Shown here one piece after another: positions 63,702 to 64,000 of a stretch of DNA of 64,000 bases (within the stretch, counting starts at the first letter, position 1; every line of letters begins with the position of its first letter). The DNA is from Termitomyces sp. T153 (Eukaryota; Basidiomycota; Agaricomycetes; Agaricales; Lyophyllaceae). A program made the translations under genes and the position numbers. Location of the stretch: positions 186,001 to 250,000 of the forward strand of contig JACKQL020000036.1 of the NCBI GenBank assembly GCA_018296165.2. The letters are read 5' to 3'. The notes under the pieces are model-generated. The model was not told where the DNA came from and did no database searches. It was given only the letters and a program-made list of their open reading frames with translations.

Positions 63702-64000
63702 ACAGGGAGAAGTGATGCCAGAGATATTTGCAGGGGCATTGGAGCATGTGTGGAAACCCCCAACATTGGAGTGGTGTCAGAATGAGGCTCCAGTGAGTCC
63801 TTGAATCTTTCTTGCTGTGCCATATTTACTAACCAGTTGTTCTAGTGTGCCTTCTGTGCCCAGTGGGGGGAGCCATGCAAGTTTAATAAGCCCTCTGCAG
63901 AGTCCTGCCATGATATGTTGGTCTGCCTTCCATGCCGCACAAGGCATGAGAAGTATTCAGTTTAGCCAGAGTGGCATGCAGCCTGCATTGCCATAGAGCA
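63702..64000 (+). pseudogene. Copy E antisense gene, exons 2-3 (runs off the window)
   Basis: Resumes the gene interrupted at 52732. ACAGGGAGAAGTGATG and GATATTTGCAGGGGCATTGG match the exon 2 region of copy D (38250-38290). Intron 2 at 63793-63845 is textbook: GTGAGT donor, TACTAAC branch site (63827-63833), TTCTAG acceptor, 53 nt. Exon 3 begins at 63846 with CAFCAQWGEPC and continues VCLPCRTRHEKY: the same cluster, with the last Cys changed to Tyr (TGT to TAT). The rest of copy E lies beyond 64000. Confidence 0.72.

Noticed and set aside
1..64000. tRNA or rRNA genes
   Set aside because: No cloverleaf-like segments or rRNA core motifs were noticed on either strand; a covariance-model scan would be needed to be sure.

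Overview
The window looks like nuclear DNA of a filamentous basidiomycete, probably an Agaricomycete. The host genes have fungal introns of 49-82 nt with GT..AG ends and CTNA-type branch sites. The retroelements are Ty1/copia and Tf1/sushi-like chromoviruses plus a Helitron. There are no prokaryotic features. About 8 kb is host genes and the rest is mobile-element sequence, most of it broken by stop codons and transitions.

Layout. 1-3263: 3' end of a decayed Helitron (Rep-helicase/PIF1 ORF, 60-bp tandem repeats, terminal hairpin). 3264-14620: an unrecognised element X, split by a full Ty1/copia element (4447-11361) and by a solo LTR (12499-13555). The copia element is itself split by two solo LTRs from different families (5192-6279 and 6656-7790). 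X ends in a purine tract and an LTR-like start at 14384. 14621-19062: truncated minus-strand copy A of a Tf1/sushi-like family. 19063-20530: repeat-derived spacer with a 120-bp direct repeat. 20531-27997: host island with four intact spliced genes, namely a DUF1764 protein (-), a SWI1/ARID chromatin-remodelling subunit (+), an arrestin-related adaptor (+) and a Rab5 GTPase (-). 28246-36530: patchwork of a DDE-transposase remnant, LTR pieces, an inverted Helitron tail, two 5' pieces of a second Gypsy family (H), Tf1-like copy F and an integrase scrap of a third Gypsy family. 36531-64000: Tf1-like copies D, E, B and C. B (40761-51785) sits in the LTR of E, and C (52733-63696) sits in the antisense gene of E; both have two LTRs and near-perfect 5-bp target duplications.

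Tf1-like family as read from the copies: 5' LTR of about 1 kb (TGTCA..TGACA) with a TATA box; a primer-binding site that is the reverse complement of the predicted RNA 5' end (self-priming); gag with a zinc knuckle; two tandem retropepsin-like domains; RT; RNase H; integrase; chromodomain. A roughly 1.68-kb gene follows on the opposite strand, and then the polypurine tract and 3' LTR. That antisense gene is present in copies B, C, D and E. It carries conserved introns and a six-cysteine cluster with spacing CX2CX6CX15CX2CX6C. I consider it the most interesting object in the window.

All assignments come from reading the sequence and from remembered family motifs. No database search or alignment program was run, and percent identities are by eye.
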